Below are positions 7,402-16,616 of a stretch of DNA of 64,000 bases, piece by piece; position 1 is the stretch's first letter, and the number at the start of each line of letters is the position of its first letter. A model generated the notes under the pieces. That model was not told the DNA's origin, made no database searches, and saw only the letters and a list, made by a program, of their open reading frames with translations. The stretch comes from Streptomyces diastaticus subsp. diastaticus (GTDB taxonomy: Bacteria; Actinomycetota; Actinomycetes; Streptomycetales; Streptomycetaceae). The stretch lies in the NCBI RefSeq assembly GCF_011170125.1, contig NZ_BLLN01000005.1, forward strand, positions 558,001 to 622,000, read 5' to 3'. The position numbers and the translations under genes were made by a program.

Positions 7402-8606
7402 CGCCCGTGGAAGGCGAAACGGGCCGCGTGGAGCGGCTGGCCGCATGGCACAGCGGTCTGCGCGCGGAGTTCCCGATCATCACTCGCCACCCCGAACTGG
7501 CGTACCTGGACAGCGCCGCGACGGCTCAGAAGCCCCGAGCGGTCCTGGACGCGGTCCAGGAGTACCTCACCACCTCCAACGCCAACGCGGGGCGCGGCAC
7601 GTACCCGTGGGCCAACAGGACGACGGCGATCATCGAGGGGACCAGGAACCGGGTCAAGGCGTTCCTCGACGACCCCTCCCCCGACACCTCCGAGGTGCAC
7701 TTCACCAGCGGCACGACCGAGGGGCTGCGCCTGGTGGCGCTGGACTGGCTCGTCCATCAGCTCCGCGACGGGGACGAGATCATCGTGCCCTCAGCCGACC
7801 ACCAGGCCAACATCTCGCCCTGGCACGAGGCCGTCGAGGTCCTGGCCCGCCAGGGAACGGGTGTCACCGTCCGCGCCATGCCGTACCAGCTGTCGTCGGG
7901 CGACTACGACACCGAGGCGCTCGCCGGACTCGTCTCCTCGCGGACCCGGTTCGTGGCCGCCACCCATGTGCATCACGTGTACGGCGGGGACATGAACGTG
8001 CACCGGATACGCCGGACGGTGGGGCCCGACGTGACGATCTGCCTGGACGCGGCGCAGAGCGTCGGCCATCTGCCGGTCTCCATGAAGGCGCTCGATGTCG
8101 ACTTCGTCGCCTTCTCCGGGCACAAGGCCCTGGCCCTGCCCGGGTCCGGGGCACTCTGGTCCCGCAATGCCCGGGGGACGCCTTTCACTCCGCGCGGCTG
8201 GAACGGCACACCCAACACGGTAGGCGTCGCCAGTCTGGACGCCGCCCTGGAGTGGCTCGAACGGGCCGGCCTGCAGCGTGTCGAGGAATGGACCGTACGC
8301 CTGGCCGCGCGGCTGACCGACGGGCTGCGGGCCCTGCCGCCCTACGAAGTGCTCGGCTGCCAGCGGAGCCTGGCAGCCGACTCCCCCGTGCAGCAACGGC
8401 ACGGCATCGTGACGTTCAGGCACCGCGCCATCGACTCGGTCGATCTGGGATTCATCCTGTTCAGCCACGGTTTCATGGTGCGCACGGACGGGCTTTGCCA
8501 GGGCGGGGCGGGTGGGAGTCGCAGCTCCGTCCGGGTCAGTCTGCACGTCTACAACAGCCGGGAGGAGGTGGACCGGCTGCTGGGCGTACTCGCCGACCTC
8601 GCGTAA
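7398..8606 (+). CDS. Class V aminotransferase-fold, SufS-like cysteine desulfurase family protein
   Basis: 402 residues with the SufS/CsdA layout: an N-terminal YLDSAATAQKP motif, NANAGRG, PLP Lys243 in SGHKAL, and a C-terminal RTDGLCQ with Cys367 at the position of the SufS nucleophile (RTGHHC in SufS). Cysteine desulfuration to an enzyme persulfide is therefore chemically possible, and the rhodanese domain of the preceding fusion is an obvious partner. It lacks neighbouring Fe-S assembly genes, so a house-keeping Suf role is unlikely. It starts at GTG 7398 within the upstream stop, behind GAGGGA. An epimerase/lyase role of the wider class V family cannot be excluded. Confidence 0.8.
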   Translation: MTPVEGETGRVERLAAWHSGLRAEFPIITRHPELAYLDSAATAQKPRAVLDAVQEYLTTSNANAGRGTYPWANRTTAIIEGTRNRVKAFLDDPSPDTSEVHFTSGTTEGLRLVALDWLVHQLRDGDEIIVPSADHQANISPWHEAVEVLARQGTGVTVRAMPYQLSSGDYDTEALAGLVSSRTRFVAATHVHHVYGGDMNVHRIRRTVGPDVTICLDAAQSVGHLPVSMKALDVDFVAFSGHKALALPGSGALWSRNARGTPFTPRGWNGTPNTVGVASLDAALEWLERAGLQRVEEWTVRLAARLTDGLRALPPYEVLGCQRSLAADSPVQQRHGIVTFRHRAIDSVDLGFILFSHGFMVRTDGLCQGGAGGSRSSVRVSLHVYNSREEVDRLLGVLADLA

Positions 8607-8611
8607 TGCAA

Positions 8612-8626
8612 TGACATCCATTTTCA
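8612..8626. promoter_or_regulatory. Zur-like operator upstream of the methyltransferase gene
   Basis: TGACATCCATTTTCA matches the Zur box pattern at 12 of 15 positions, with both outer half-sites (TGA, TTTTCA) intact. A -10-like TAGATT starts five bases downstream (8631), and the methyltransferase ATG is at 8681. This gives the last gene of the locus its own likely zinc-repressed promoter. Confidence 0.5.
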
Positions 8627-8680
8627 CCTGTAGATTCGGAGGCACACGCAGCACGGACACCGCAGAGGTGGTAACGGGAA

Positions 8681-9436
8681 ATGAACGTGAGTATGCCGAC
8701 GGCCCAGATGTGGGTGGACCGCTGGGAACGCCAGCAGCAGCGGTACGCCTTCGACCGCGAGGAGCGCTTCACCGTCGTCGCGGACGTCGTCGAACACGTG
8801 ACGGCCGGCCGCAGCGCCCCTCGCGTACTGGATCTCGGCTGCGGGCCCGGCTCACTGCCGGCGCGACTGGCCGAGCGTCTGCCCGGGGCGGAGATCGTCG
8901 CCGTCGACATGGACCCGCTGCTGCTGGCGCTCGCCCGGGCCCGCCACCCGGACGCGGCCCGCTACGTCGAGGCGGTGATCGGCGAGCCGGGGTGGACCAG
9001 CACTCTCGGCCTGGAAGAACCGGTCGACGCCGTCGTCTCCACCACCGCTCTCCACTGCCTCCCCGAACACCTACTGCACTCCACCTACGCCGAACTGACC
9101 ACTCTGCTCCGGCCGGGCGGGGTGCTGGTCAACGCGGACCACCTGGCGCAGGAGGGCTCGGGCTTCGCGGAGATCACCGAGTTCGTGGGGACCCGCCGGG
9201 CAGAGCGCCGGCGCGCCTTCGACCATGAGGACTGGGAGGCGTGGTGGGCGGCGGTCGAGAACGAGCCCGAGCTGATGGCTCTGTGCGCCGAGCGCCGGAA
9301 GCGGAAGACGACGCACTCCGGATGCGCCATCACGCTCGGCCGGCACGTCGAGCTGCTGGCCGAGGCGGGCTTCGGACCGGCCAGTCCGGTCTGGCAGGTG
9401 GGAGACAGCTACGTCCTCGTGGCCATCCGCCCGTAG
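8681..9436 (+). CDS. Class I SAM-dependent methyltransferase
   Basis: 251 residues. SAM motif I is clear (VLDLGCGPGSLPARL, residues about 47-61), followed by the acidic end of strand 2 (IVAVDMDP) and a post-motif LLRPGGVLVNAD. The start ATG 8681 follows GTAACGGGAA; a nearby ATG at 8690 is also possible. It lies 75 bases after the SufS-like gene with a Zur-like box between them, so it may belong to the same zinc-responsive pathway while being transcribed separately. The methyl acceptor cannot be predicted. Confidence 0.82.
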   Translation: MNVSMPTAQMWVDRWERQQQRYAFDREERFTVVADVVEHVTAGRSAPRVLDLGCGPGSLPARLAERLPGAEIVAVDMDPLLLALARARHPDAARYVEAVIGEPGWTSTLGLEEPVDAVVSTTALHCLPEHLLHSTYAELTTLLRPGGVLVNADHLAQEGSGFAEITEFVGTRRAERRRAFDHEDWEAWWAAVENEPELMALCAERRKRKTTHSGCAITLGRHVELLAEAGFGPASPVWQVGDSYVLVAIRP

Positions 9437-9564
9437 GACCGGTCACCCGCACGAGGTGGCCGCCGGGCGGTGCGGTGCGGAGACGGGGGCTCCGTGGTCA
9501 GGCTCTTCGCCGGCGACGGCGAGCCTGGTCAGCCGAGGCGCGAACGACCCGCGCCGTCCTCCGC

Positions 9565-10160
9565 TCAGCGGCCGAGCCTGGCCGGGTCGTCGGCCACCGC
9601 TCCGGCGAGGGCGCGGATCCGCGCGTTCTACCGCGCACCGTGCCAGACCAGGCCGAGCGCGGACTCGGGAGCCCGAGGGCCGTACCGGGTGGCCGGGTGA
9701 CAGAGCGACGTCACGCCCCGGTCCGCCGCCACCAGGGACAGCCCCTCCTGGAGGGTGCCGGCCGGCGGGCCGCGCGACACCGGGGCACCGGAAGGGGTGC
9801 GGGTCGGCGTCTGCGCGGCGTGCCAGTGGTCCGGTGCCGGAGCGGCCACCTCGACGAGGGGCGGACCGGCCGGTTCCTCGGTCTCCAGGGCCTCCGGCCG
9901 GCGAAGGCGTGCCGCTGGGAGGTCGCGAGGTACTGCGGCCGGCGGGAGAGGACGGGGCCCAGCTCGAGACGTGGTTCACGGAACGGCGGGAGGACCACCG
10001 CGAGGTCCGCCTCGTCCCGGAACAGCGAGCGAACGGGGCAGAGAGCGGCAACCCGGTGAGAGCGGTCCGGCGCTCGGGTGCCGGACACCGAACTCCCGGA
10101 CCGGGTCCATGAATCCGAAGCCCGTCACCCCCCGGAAGCCGATGTCAGCGGGCCGATGTC
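9565..10160 (-). pseudogene. Remnant of a LysR-type regulator (effector-binding domain only)
   Basis: Pieces in different minus-strand frames read like the substrate-binding half of a LysR regulator: 'RDEADLAVVLPPF', 'SRRPQYLATSQRHAFAG', 'GTLQEGLSLVAADRGV', 'CHPATRYG', 'SALGLVWHGAR', then an in-frame TAG and 'RIRALAGAVADDPARL'. The N-terminal winged helix is missing, and at least two frameshifts plus one stop break the rest. A 14-base direct repeat (GATGTCAGCGGGCC) at about 10140-10167 marks the decayed upstream side. No intact gene is seen between 9437 and 10461. Confidence 0.6.
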
Positions 10161-10461
10161 AGCGGGCCGCTGTCGCCGAGGGCCGCCGTGACGCTCAGGG
10201 CTCGCGGTGGACTTCGCTCCACACGTCCCCTTCTTCAGCATCGAGCCCCGAGCCGGGCGTTGCTTCCCCGCTGGAGGCGGGCCGGAGATCACTTCCACCG
10301 GTACCGGTCACCGCGCCCCAGCCCGCCGGGGGTGTCTGTGCCCGCCACGACGCGAGCACATCCCCGACGCCCTGGAGTCCTCGCCGCGAGCGGTCCGCTT
10401 CACCGGGCTGCCCCCCAAATATGCGGTGGCGGACCCAGCCGCCCGTGGCGAAGATCGCGGC

Positions 10462-11022
10462 ATGTGTGTCTTCCTGGAAACCCGACAGCTCACGTTGCGT
10501 CCTTTCACCCACGCCGACGCCGACAACCTGTTCGCACTGGACAACGACCCCGCCGTCATGCGCTTCATCAACGGCGGGCGGCCGACGAGCCACGAGGCGA
10601 TCCGTACCCGGGTCCTCCCACGGCTCCTCCACGACTATCCGTGCTTCGGCACCCGTGGCTACTGGGCCGCGGAGGAGAAGGCGACGGGGACCTTCCTGGG
10701 CTGGTTCGAGTTCCGTCCCCTTGAGGACCACAGCCCCGCCGTGGCCGAACTCGGCTATCGGCTGAACAAGGCAGCCTGGGGCAGGGGCTTGGCCACGGAG
10801 GGCTCGCGTGCCCTGATCAGCAAAGGTTTCACCGACCTCGGGGTGGAGCGGGTCACCGCGAACACGATGGCGGTGAACACCCGGTCCCGGCGCGTGATGG
10901 AGAAGGCAGGGCTGGCGTTCCTGCGGGACTTCGCCGGGGACTGGCCGGAGCCGATCGCGGGGTCCGAGCATGGCGAAGTCGAGTACGGCCTCCTCCGGGC
11001 CGACTGGGAGCAGCGCCGGTAG
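10462..11022 (+). CDS. GNAT family N-acetyltransferase (RimJ/RimL-like)
   Basis: 186 residues with the RimJ/RimL pattern: 'ETRQLTLRPF' near the start, 'AELGYRLNKAAWGRGLATEG' as the acetyl-CoA loop (GxGxAxE variant), and 'TMAVNTRSRRVMEKAGL' at the C-terminal half. ATG 10462 was chosen because it directly precedes the first conserved strand; the open frame continues upstream without family similarity. It probably acetylates a small amine or a protein N-terminus. It stands alone between decayed regions. Confidence 0.85.
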   Translation: MCVFLETRQLTLRPFTHADADNLFALDNDPAVMRFINGGRPTSHEAIRTRVLPRLLHDYPCFGTRGYWAAEEKATGTFLGWFEFRPLEDHSPAVAELGYRLNKAAWGRGLATEGSRALISKGFTDLGVERVTANTMAVNTRSRRVMEKAGLAFLRDFAGDWPEPIAGSEHGEVEYGLLRADWEQRR

Positions 11023-11394
11023 CCGGCAGGTGGCGCAGGCAGTGCCTGGTGTCCGGCACCGCCGACTCCACCGGCCTCACCGGCCTCACCGCCCGGGGCA
11101 CCTCGCTCACCGGAGTGCCGACGGAGCTCGCCTCCGGCCACGGCCGCGCTGTTCTGGCCCCTGCGGTGCGTCGGTGCAGCCCTCCGTTGCGACGCTGGTC
11201 CGCGCCGCCGGGTGTCTTCCTCGCCCCCGACGGCTCCTGAACCCGCGCCACATCGGCCGTACACCCGCCCGTCAGCCTGTTCCGCCGCCACGGTCCCGCA
11301 CTTGACCGACCCCGCCCGGCCCGGCGGACCGCCTCGCCTCCGAGCGGCCCGACTTCCCCGACGCGAGGCCGGGCCGAGCGCCGGGCGGACCTCT
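11023..11394. other. Gene-poor stretch, no recognisable feature
   Basis: About 370 bases between the acetyltransferase and a broken methyltransferase. Open frames here are low-complexity Arg/Pro/Ala translations without recognisable motifs. I see no gene, RNA or clear regulatory element. Confidence 0.5.
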
Positions 11395-12079
11395 GACACG
11401 CAGCGACAGTTCGCCTTGCGGCGTGTAGGCGGAACCGCTGGCAGGGGCAGGTTGAGGTAGCCGCTGCCGGGGCTCTTGGCGTGGTCGAGGAATTCGCGGT
11501 CCCTGTTCTCGTTGCAGACCAGGGCGCCCGGGCGCAGCTTCGGCTCGACGAGTTTCAGGACGTCGAGCGAGACCTCCGGCGCCCATCCGTCGATGAGAGC
11601 GAAGTCGCCCCCTCCGGAACGGACGCGAGGGACTCCCGAGCGTCGCCCTCGAAGAAGGTCACGTACTCCTCCAGCCCGGCGCGGGCGATGTTCTCCCGCG
11701 CCTGCCGTACCTTCTCCGGCACGATCTCAGCGGTGTACACCTGCCCCTGGCCGCTGTCACGCACCGCCGCGGCGAGGAAGATCGTGGAGAAGCCGAGGGA
11801 CGTCGCGAACTCCACGACCGAGCGTGCCTGCCCGTAGCGGACCAGCAGGTAGAGCTGGTCTCCCTGCTCCGGGCTGAGGGAGAACCCGGTGCCGGTGTGG
11901 TGGTGCGGGTCGGGGTGGTGCGCGTAGGCCCCCCAGTCGATGTGCCGCTCACGCTGGTACATCTCGTCGAGCACGTCCAGGACGCGCCGGTCCTGGATGA
12001 GCGCACTACGAAACGGCGGCCTCGGCTCACTCATCGGGTCCTGCGGCCGGCCCCCGGCGGGGGGTGCACTCATCGCCAT
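11395..12079 (-). pseudogene. Frameshifted class I SAM O-methyltransferase
   Basis: From ATG 12079 (GAGGGGAAG upstream) the frame encodes a normal start of a caffeoyl-CoA-type methyltransferase: 'VVEFATSLGFSTIFLAAAV' (SAM loop), 'VYTAEIVPEKVRQARENI' and 'YVTFFEGDARE'. Near 11610, one frame change moves the family sequence to another frame ('FALIDGWAPEVSLDVL', 'LRPGALVCNENRD', 'LDHAKSPGSGYLNLPLP'), and a second change near 11440 is needed to read the end ('TPQGELSLRV'). Either the gene is dead or the assembly has two indels here. If it were repaired it would give about 220 residues. Confidence 0.7.
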
Positions 12080-12471
12080 CACACTTCCCCTCTCGTAATC
12101 AGGTGAGCCTGACCCAGCTTCTCCAGGTCCCCTGATGGCCCGGCAACGGACCGCGCATCCGCCGTCAGGATGAGCGGAGGAGGCGACGGATCGCAGTCGG
12201 CTGCCCGTCAAGCGCCCCCTGCTCCGCCGGGCGTTGCGAGGCGGGATCCCGCGGCGGGCAGCAACACCTGGTAGCTCGCACGCGGTCAGCCGGACGTCGG
12301 CTCGCGCTGTACGGCGTCCGGCCCCTGGGCCACGGCGCCTGGGCGCCACCCCTGGGCGCCGTACGGGCATGGTGCCGACGGGCCCTGCGTCCCGGAGCGT
12401 GCCGCCCGGCCTCGACGCGGACCAGGGTGAACCGGGCTCGGCGCAGCCCGCTGACCGGGCGACGTCAGAAC
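12080..12471. other. Gene-poor stretch upstream of the broken methyltransferase
   Basis: About 390 bases that contain the 5' region of the minus-strand methyltransferase and otherwise no recognisable coding or structural feature until the hairpin at 12472. Confidence 0.45.
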
Positions 12472-12507
12472 GGGAGGGACGGCCGGGCACACCGGGCCGT
12501 CCCTCCC
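12472..12507. terminator. Strong hairpin terminator downstream of the SDR gene
   Basis: GGGAGGGACGGCC pairs with GGCCGTCCCTCCC around a 10-base loop: a perfect 13-bp stem. It sits 73 bases beyond the stop of the minus-strand SDR gene. Confidence 0.75.
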
Positions 12508-12579
12508 CTGTGTCCCCCCTGCGTTCTCCCGGCGGCAAGCCGGGCCATGCCGCCGGGGGAACCGGCCGGGCCCGACCGG

Positions 12580-13419
12580 TCAGGCGCCCGCGGTGAGGCG
12601 GCCGGAGCGCAGGGCGGCGACGACGCCACCGTCGACCAGCAGGTCGTTGCCGGTGACGAAGGAGGCGTCCGGCCCGAGGAGGAAGGCCGCGGCGGCCGCG
12701 ATGTCGTCGGGGGTGCCGAGCCGGCCCGTACCGGAGGCCTCCACCATGGCCTTCATGTGCCGACCGCTCTCACCGGCGAGTTCCTGCCGGCCCATCGGCG
12801 TGGAGATGACGCCGGGACTGATGCTGTTCACGCGAGCGCCGCGCTCACCCCACCGCGTGGACGCGGCCTGGACGCGGAGCCGGTTGGCGTACTTGGAGAG
12901 CGGATAGGCGCCCCGCGCGCCGAGCTCCTCGGGGTCGAGGAAGGGCAGGGCGAGCAGGTCGTCGGCAGGGGTGTGCGCCAGGGCCTGCTCCCTCTCGGGG
13001 CTGAGCGTGGCGGGCCCCGGCATGTGCCCGGCCATGCTGGCGATGACCACGCCGGCACCGCCCGGTGCGATCACCCTGCCGAACTCCTCCAGGACCAGGG
13101 CGGTCCCCAGCAGGTCGACCGCGAGGATCGCCTTCCCGGGCGCCTGCACCGGGGAGAGGCCCGCCGTGTGCACGACCTGGATGACGGGGCCCAGTTTCGC
13201 GGCGGTGTCCGCCAGCGCGGCCACCGAGGCGCGCTCCGAGACGTCGACGGCCTCGGTGACCACCGTGTGGCCCTGGCCGCGCAGCTCCTCGGCCACGATC
13301 CCGAGAAGCCTTTCGTCGAAGTCCGCGAGCAGCAAGGTCCCGCCGGCGCCCTGCCGGCGGGCGATGGCCTTCCCCATACCTCCGACGCCGATGACGACGA
13401 TCACGCTGGTGCTTCTCAT
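12580..13419 (-). CDS. Short-chain dehydrogenase/reductase
   Basis: 279 residues. A Rossmann start (VIVVIGVGGMGKAIA) resembles the SDR TGxxxGxG motif with the first residues altered; strand 2 ends in 'LLLADFD'. The active-site Tyr/Lys pair is in 'YPLSKYANR', and 'INSISPGVISTPMG' and 'TGNDLLVDGG' are standard SDR C-terminal motifs. ATG 13419 is preferred over the ATG four codons earlier, because GGAG lies nine bases before it. The gene is divergent from a TetR regulator, with two inverted repeats between them, so it is probably that regulator's target. The substrate is unknown. Confidence 0.87.
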   Translation of the reverse strand: MRSTSVIVVIGVGGMGKAIARRQGAGGTLLLADFDERLLGIVAEELRGQGHTVVTEAVDVSERASVAALADTAAKLGPVIQVVHTAGLSPVQAPGKAILAVDLLGTALVLEEFGRVIAPGGAGVVIASMAGHMPGPATLSPEREQALAHTPADDLLALPFLDPEELGARGAYPLSKYANRLRVQAASTRWGERGARVNSISPGVISTPMGRQELAGESGRHMKAMVEASGTGRLGTPDDIAAAAAFLLGPDASFVTGNDLLVDGGVVAALRSGRLTAGA

Positions 13420-13429
13420 GGGCATCTCC

Positions 13430-13478
13430 ATTAACGTTACGTGCCGTATCGTTAATCATTCTACGCACTCGTAGAATG
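13430..13478. promoter_or_regulatory. Tandem inverted repeats, likely TetR operators
   Basis: Two palindromes fill the divergent region: ATTAACG(13430)...CGTTAAT(13456) with a 13-base spacer, directly followed by CATTCTACG-cact-CGTAGAATG (13457-13478), a perfect 9-bp inverted repeat. The second overlaps an upstream ATG of the TetR gene, which argues for the downstream start at 13485 and for autorepression. Confidence 0.7.
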
Positions 13479-13484
13479 CCCCCT

Positions 13485-14105
13485 ATGGCACAGGCAAGGC
13501 GGCGCGGCAGACCCCGTGAGACGGGGACGGACGAGGCGATCCTGGACGCGGCCCGAGACCTGCTGCTGCGCGAGGGCTACGCCAGGCTGTCGATGGAGAA
13601 GGTCGCCGTGGCGGCGGGTGTCGGGAAGCCGACCGTCTACCGCCGCTGGCCGTCGAAGGCGGCACTGGTCGCTGACGTCGCCCGCCGGGCCTCGACGGCG
13701 GCCACCCCGGACGGGGAGATCCCCGAACCCCGCCCGGGAGAGGTCGTGCGCACCCTGGTCTCCTGGTTCAGGTCGCACGCGCAGTCGGTCACCGCCCCCG
13801 ACAATGCCGCGCTGGTCCTCGCCCTCACGGCGGCGGCAGCGGCGAGCCCCCAGGACGCCGAGTCCCTGTACCTCGGCAGTACCCGCGAACAGCACACCAC
13901 CCTCGTCGAGTTGCTCCGGGCCGGCATCGCGACCGGGGAGCTGCGCGCCGACACCGACGTCGACGCCGTGGTGGGTGCCCTGATCGGATCGAGCCTCTAC
14001 CTGCTCCTCACCGGGAGAACCGCCGAGGCACCCGAGCGGGCGGAAGGTTCCGTCCGGGCCCTGCTGGACGGCATCCGCTCACCGGAAGCCGGAGCGCCTG
14101 GCTAG
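13485..14105 (+). CDS. TetR/AcrR family transcriptional regulator
   Basis: 206 residues. The N-terminal helix-turn-helix is typical ('EAILDAARDLLLREGYARLSMEKVA', 'AGVGKPTVYRRWPSK'), and the C-terminal part matches the TetR_C_11-like ligand domain. ATG 13485 is chosen because the alternative at 13476 lies inside a perfect operator palindrome; no Shine-Dalgarno is visible, so the mRNA may be leaderless. It most likely represses itself and the divergent SDR gene in response to the SDR's substrate or product. Confidence 0.87.
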   Translation: MAQARRRGRPRETGTDEAILDAARDLLLREGYARLSMEKVAVAAGVGKPTVYRRWPSKAALVADVARRASTAATPDGEIPEPRPGEVVRTLVSWFRSHAQSVTAPDNAALVLALTAAAAASPQDAESLYLGSTREQHTTLVELLRAGIATGELRADTDVDAVVGALIGSSLYLLLTGRTAEAPERAEGSVRALLDGIRSPEAGAPG

Positions 14106-14160
14106 TGTTCCCCCGCCGGGAACTCCGTTCAGATACGCGGGCTGCCCTATCGCGCGTGCG

Positions 14161-14295
14161 GGGCGGCCGAAGGCCGAGTTGGCACTGCCGGACGAGGAAC
14201 GGGCCGCGCTGGAGGAATCGAGGGCGGCACCGTCGCGCGCCGCGGTCACGGGCGTTGCGGTGCTGATCGCCCGGGACTGCGCAACCGGCCGGTCG
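14161..14295 (+). pseudogene. IS630-type transposase N-terminal fragment
   Basis: The reading 'GRPKAELALPDEERAALEE' at 14161 onward resembles the helix-turn-helix start of IS630-family transposases (GRPKAELVLS-type). After about 45 residues the similarity ends with no DDE domain. The flanking 14106-14686 shows no other gene and appears to be transposon debris. Confidence 0.5.
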
Positions 14296-14686
14296 AACCG
14301 CTCAGCGACAGCTACGCCACCCGCCCGATCCCTACGACGAAGAAGTGGCTGTCGGCCCACCCCCGGCCCCCTCTGCGCTGCATACTGGCCGGCCGGTCCT
14401 GGCCCTGGGGAAGGGCATCCGCAGCTGGAGCGCCGCTTGGCGCACGGCCCCCATTACCTTTCTCGTGACTCCGCAGTGGGGCTACCGGCCCTCGGGTCCG
14501 GTGTGACTCCCCCATGTTGTTCATGATCCGGAGAGCGGTGTCACCAGGCCCCGGAGGCATGGACGGACCGCTGATGAGGGGCTTCAGCGCCGGCTTGGCC
14601 CGAGCCGGAAGAGCTCTCCGTCACGCGGATGTGACAGCTCGGCGCCCTGGCAAGGCCGGACGAATGCGTGCTGGAGGGGCCTGCAC

Positions 14687-15291
14687 GTGATCGACACCGG
14701 CGACATCGACGTCTTCCTCGGTCTGGATGTCGGTAAGGGCGAACACCACGCCGCCGCCGTCACACCGACCGGGACGAACGCGCTCGACAAGCGCCTGCCC
14801 AACACCGAACCCAAGCTCCGCGAGTTCTTCGCGAAACTCCAAGCACGCACGGAACAGTGCTCGTCGTGGTTGACCAGCCGGCCTCGATCTGCGCCCTTGC
14901 CGCTGGCGGTCGCGTGCCACATGCGCAGTCCCGTCACCCAACTGCCCGGCCTGACGATGCGGCGGATCACCGACCTCCACCCCGGCGAGGCGAAGACGGA
15001 CGCGAAGGACGGGTTCTTCATCGCCGACGCCGGCCGCGCGATGCCCTACAGGCTGCGGACGATCGACGGCGAGGACGAGACGGTCGCCGAGCTGGAGGTG
15101 ATCGTGGGCTTCGACGACGGCCTGGCCGACGAGGCCACCCGGGTGGCGAACCAGCCGCGCGGCCTGCTGCTCAGGACCATCCGTCGCTGAAACGGGTGCC
15201 GGGACCGCCGTGGCGGCACCCGGCCGTCCCCACCCTGCTGGAACGGTTCGGGGAGATCGCCGAGGAAAGCCCAAAAGAGGCCATGGGATAA
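14687..15291 (+). pseudogene. Broken IS110-family transposase (N-terminal part)
   Basis: GTG 14687 opens a DEDD-type domain ('VFLGLDVGKGEHHAAAVT'), followed by 'LPGLTMRRITDLHPGEAKTD' and 'DETVAELEVIVGFDDGLA', characteristic of IS110/IS116/IS902 transposases. The segment 'VLVVVDQPAS' is in another frame, as is the end 'HPAVPTLLERFGE', so about three frameshifts are present. The C-terminal transposase_20 domain is absent. From 15292 to 15540 I see nothing recognisable. Confidence 0.75.
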
Positions 15292-15540
15292 TCAGACAGC
15301 TCTGATGCCCCGCAGGCGACGAACACGCGACCGAGAAGGTCGGGCCGCTGGACGCTCTCACGCTGAGCGTCGATCCCCGTTTCGGTGATCTCCGGGTGCC
15401 GGTCGAATCAATGAACCGAGCCAGGCATGGCAGGGCAAACGGCGCGCCGGTCGGGTCCGGTCTACATTTGCGCCTCCCTATTTCGCCCCCTTACCGTCGC
15501 GATCCGGCACCGCAGGAAGGACAAAGAGGGGCACGGGGCA

Positions 15541-16480
15541 TGACGGGCCGTCTGCACCTGCGGCACTCCACCGACAAGCAGACCAACGCCCGCCGACTCC
15601 ATGCTCTGGATGATCTACCCAAGTCCGGCTCCCTCAGGTACGAGAATCCGGCGACGTCGTCCCGCATGCACGCGGTCAACCGGTCCGGGTTCCGCAAGCT
15701 GCTCGACGAGGCGGCGGTCGGTGACACCATCCGCAACGCGGGTGCCGCGCGGCTGTTCCGCTCGACCAAGGACGTCATCCAGATCCGGGAGGGCCTCCAG
15801 TGGCGCGGGCTGCACCGCGCATTGCGACCGGCGCCTGGTCCGGCTTCGGTCTCGCGGCCGACGACCCGCAAACCAAGCTCTTCGTCACACTGCTCGCCGG
15901 GGTTCTGGAGTTCCAGCGCGACATGCTTCAGGAGAACACCAAGGAAGGCGTCGCCGCCGAGGCGGGGGGCGAGACGCTGGGGCGCCCGGCCGCGCTCGAT
16001 GAGGACCAGGCGGCCGACATCGTCGACGCCTACGCCAAGGGCGCCTCGGTGAAGACTCTCGCCCGGCAGTACGACATCGCCCCCCCACACGGTCCGCCGG
16101 ATGCTGGACGTGGTCGGCGTCCGCGATACCGACGTCCCGGAGTCGCTCGACGGCGCGAGCACCGATGTCGCCACCGAGGTGCTGGAGCAGGAGCCCGAGC
16201 TGCTGCACACCATCGACGTGCCCGGCCTGCTCGCCGCGCACCTCAAGGCCACCCAGGACGCCGAGATCCTCGACGCACTGCGCGCTGTCCGGACCATCCG
16301 CGCGGGCAGGGCTGCTCGGTACGAGTCACCGCCCCGCTCGCGTTCCACAAGACCGTGCTGAAGCAGTGCGCCGCCTTCGTCGGCGACGGCTCCACCCGGC
16401 CGGGCGCAAGGCCTTCCGCACGTATGCCGACCGGATCGCCTCGGTGACGTGGAAGCACGGCAGCGGCAGGACTGTCGGGG
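15541..16480 (+). pseudogene. Broken serine recombinase (resolvase family)
   Basis: Segments in alternating frames form a resolvase: 'STDKQTNARRLHALDDL', 'FRKLLDEAAVGDTIR', 'IATGAWSGFGLAADDPQTK', 'VTLLAGVLEFQRDMLQENTKEG', 'LGRPAALDEDQAADIVDAYAKG' and 'VKTLARQYDIA'. The catalytic N-terminal strand (YxRxS) is not intact. After 16100 further frame changes interrupt a C-terminal or neighbouring coding segment ('LHTIDVPGLLAAHLKATQDAEI', 'VTAPLAFHKTVLKQCAAFV'). This is a mobile-element relic and cannot be active as read. Confidence 0.7.
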
Positions 16481-16616
16481 ATGGCAGGGCAGCGGGCGGC
16501 GATGCTGACCAGACCGTCGGCGAGGCGGGATCTTCAGGTCTCTGGGCCCCTGCCCGGAACCGCGTGGGCCTGGCCCGGATGGAACCATCCCGGGCCAGGC
16601 CGTGATTGGTCCGCGC

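Noticed and set aside
7398..8606. House-keeping SufS of the Fe-S assembly pathway
   Set aside because: No sufB/C/D/U genes are adjacent and the gene is embedded in a different operon; only the family assignment is retained.
4614..9436. Assignment of the PLP operon to EDDS or staphyloferrin B biosynthesis
   Set aside because: Only the SbnA/SbnH-like resemblance is shared; the other required enzymes (lyase/cycloisomerase-like or NIS synthetases, exporter) are not present.
15292..15540. Attachment site or integration boundary beside the broken recombinase
   Set aside because: No tRNA gene, direct repeat pair or core sequence can be seen.
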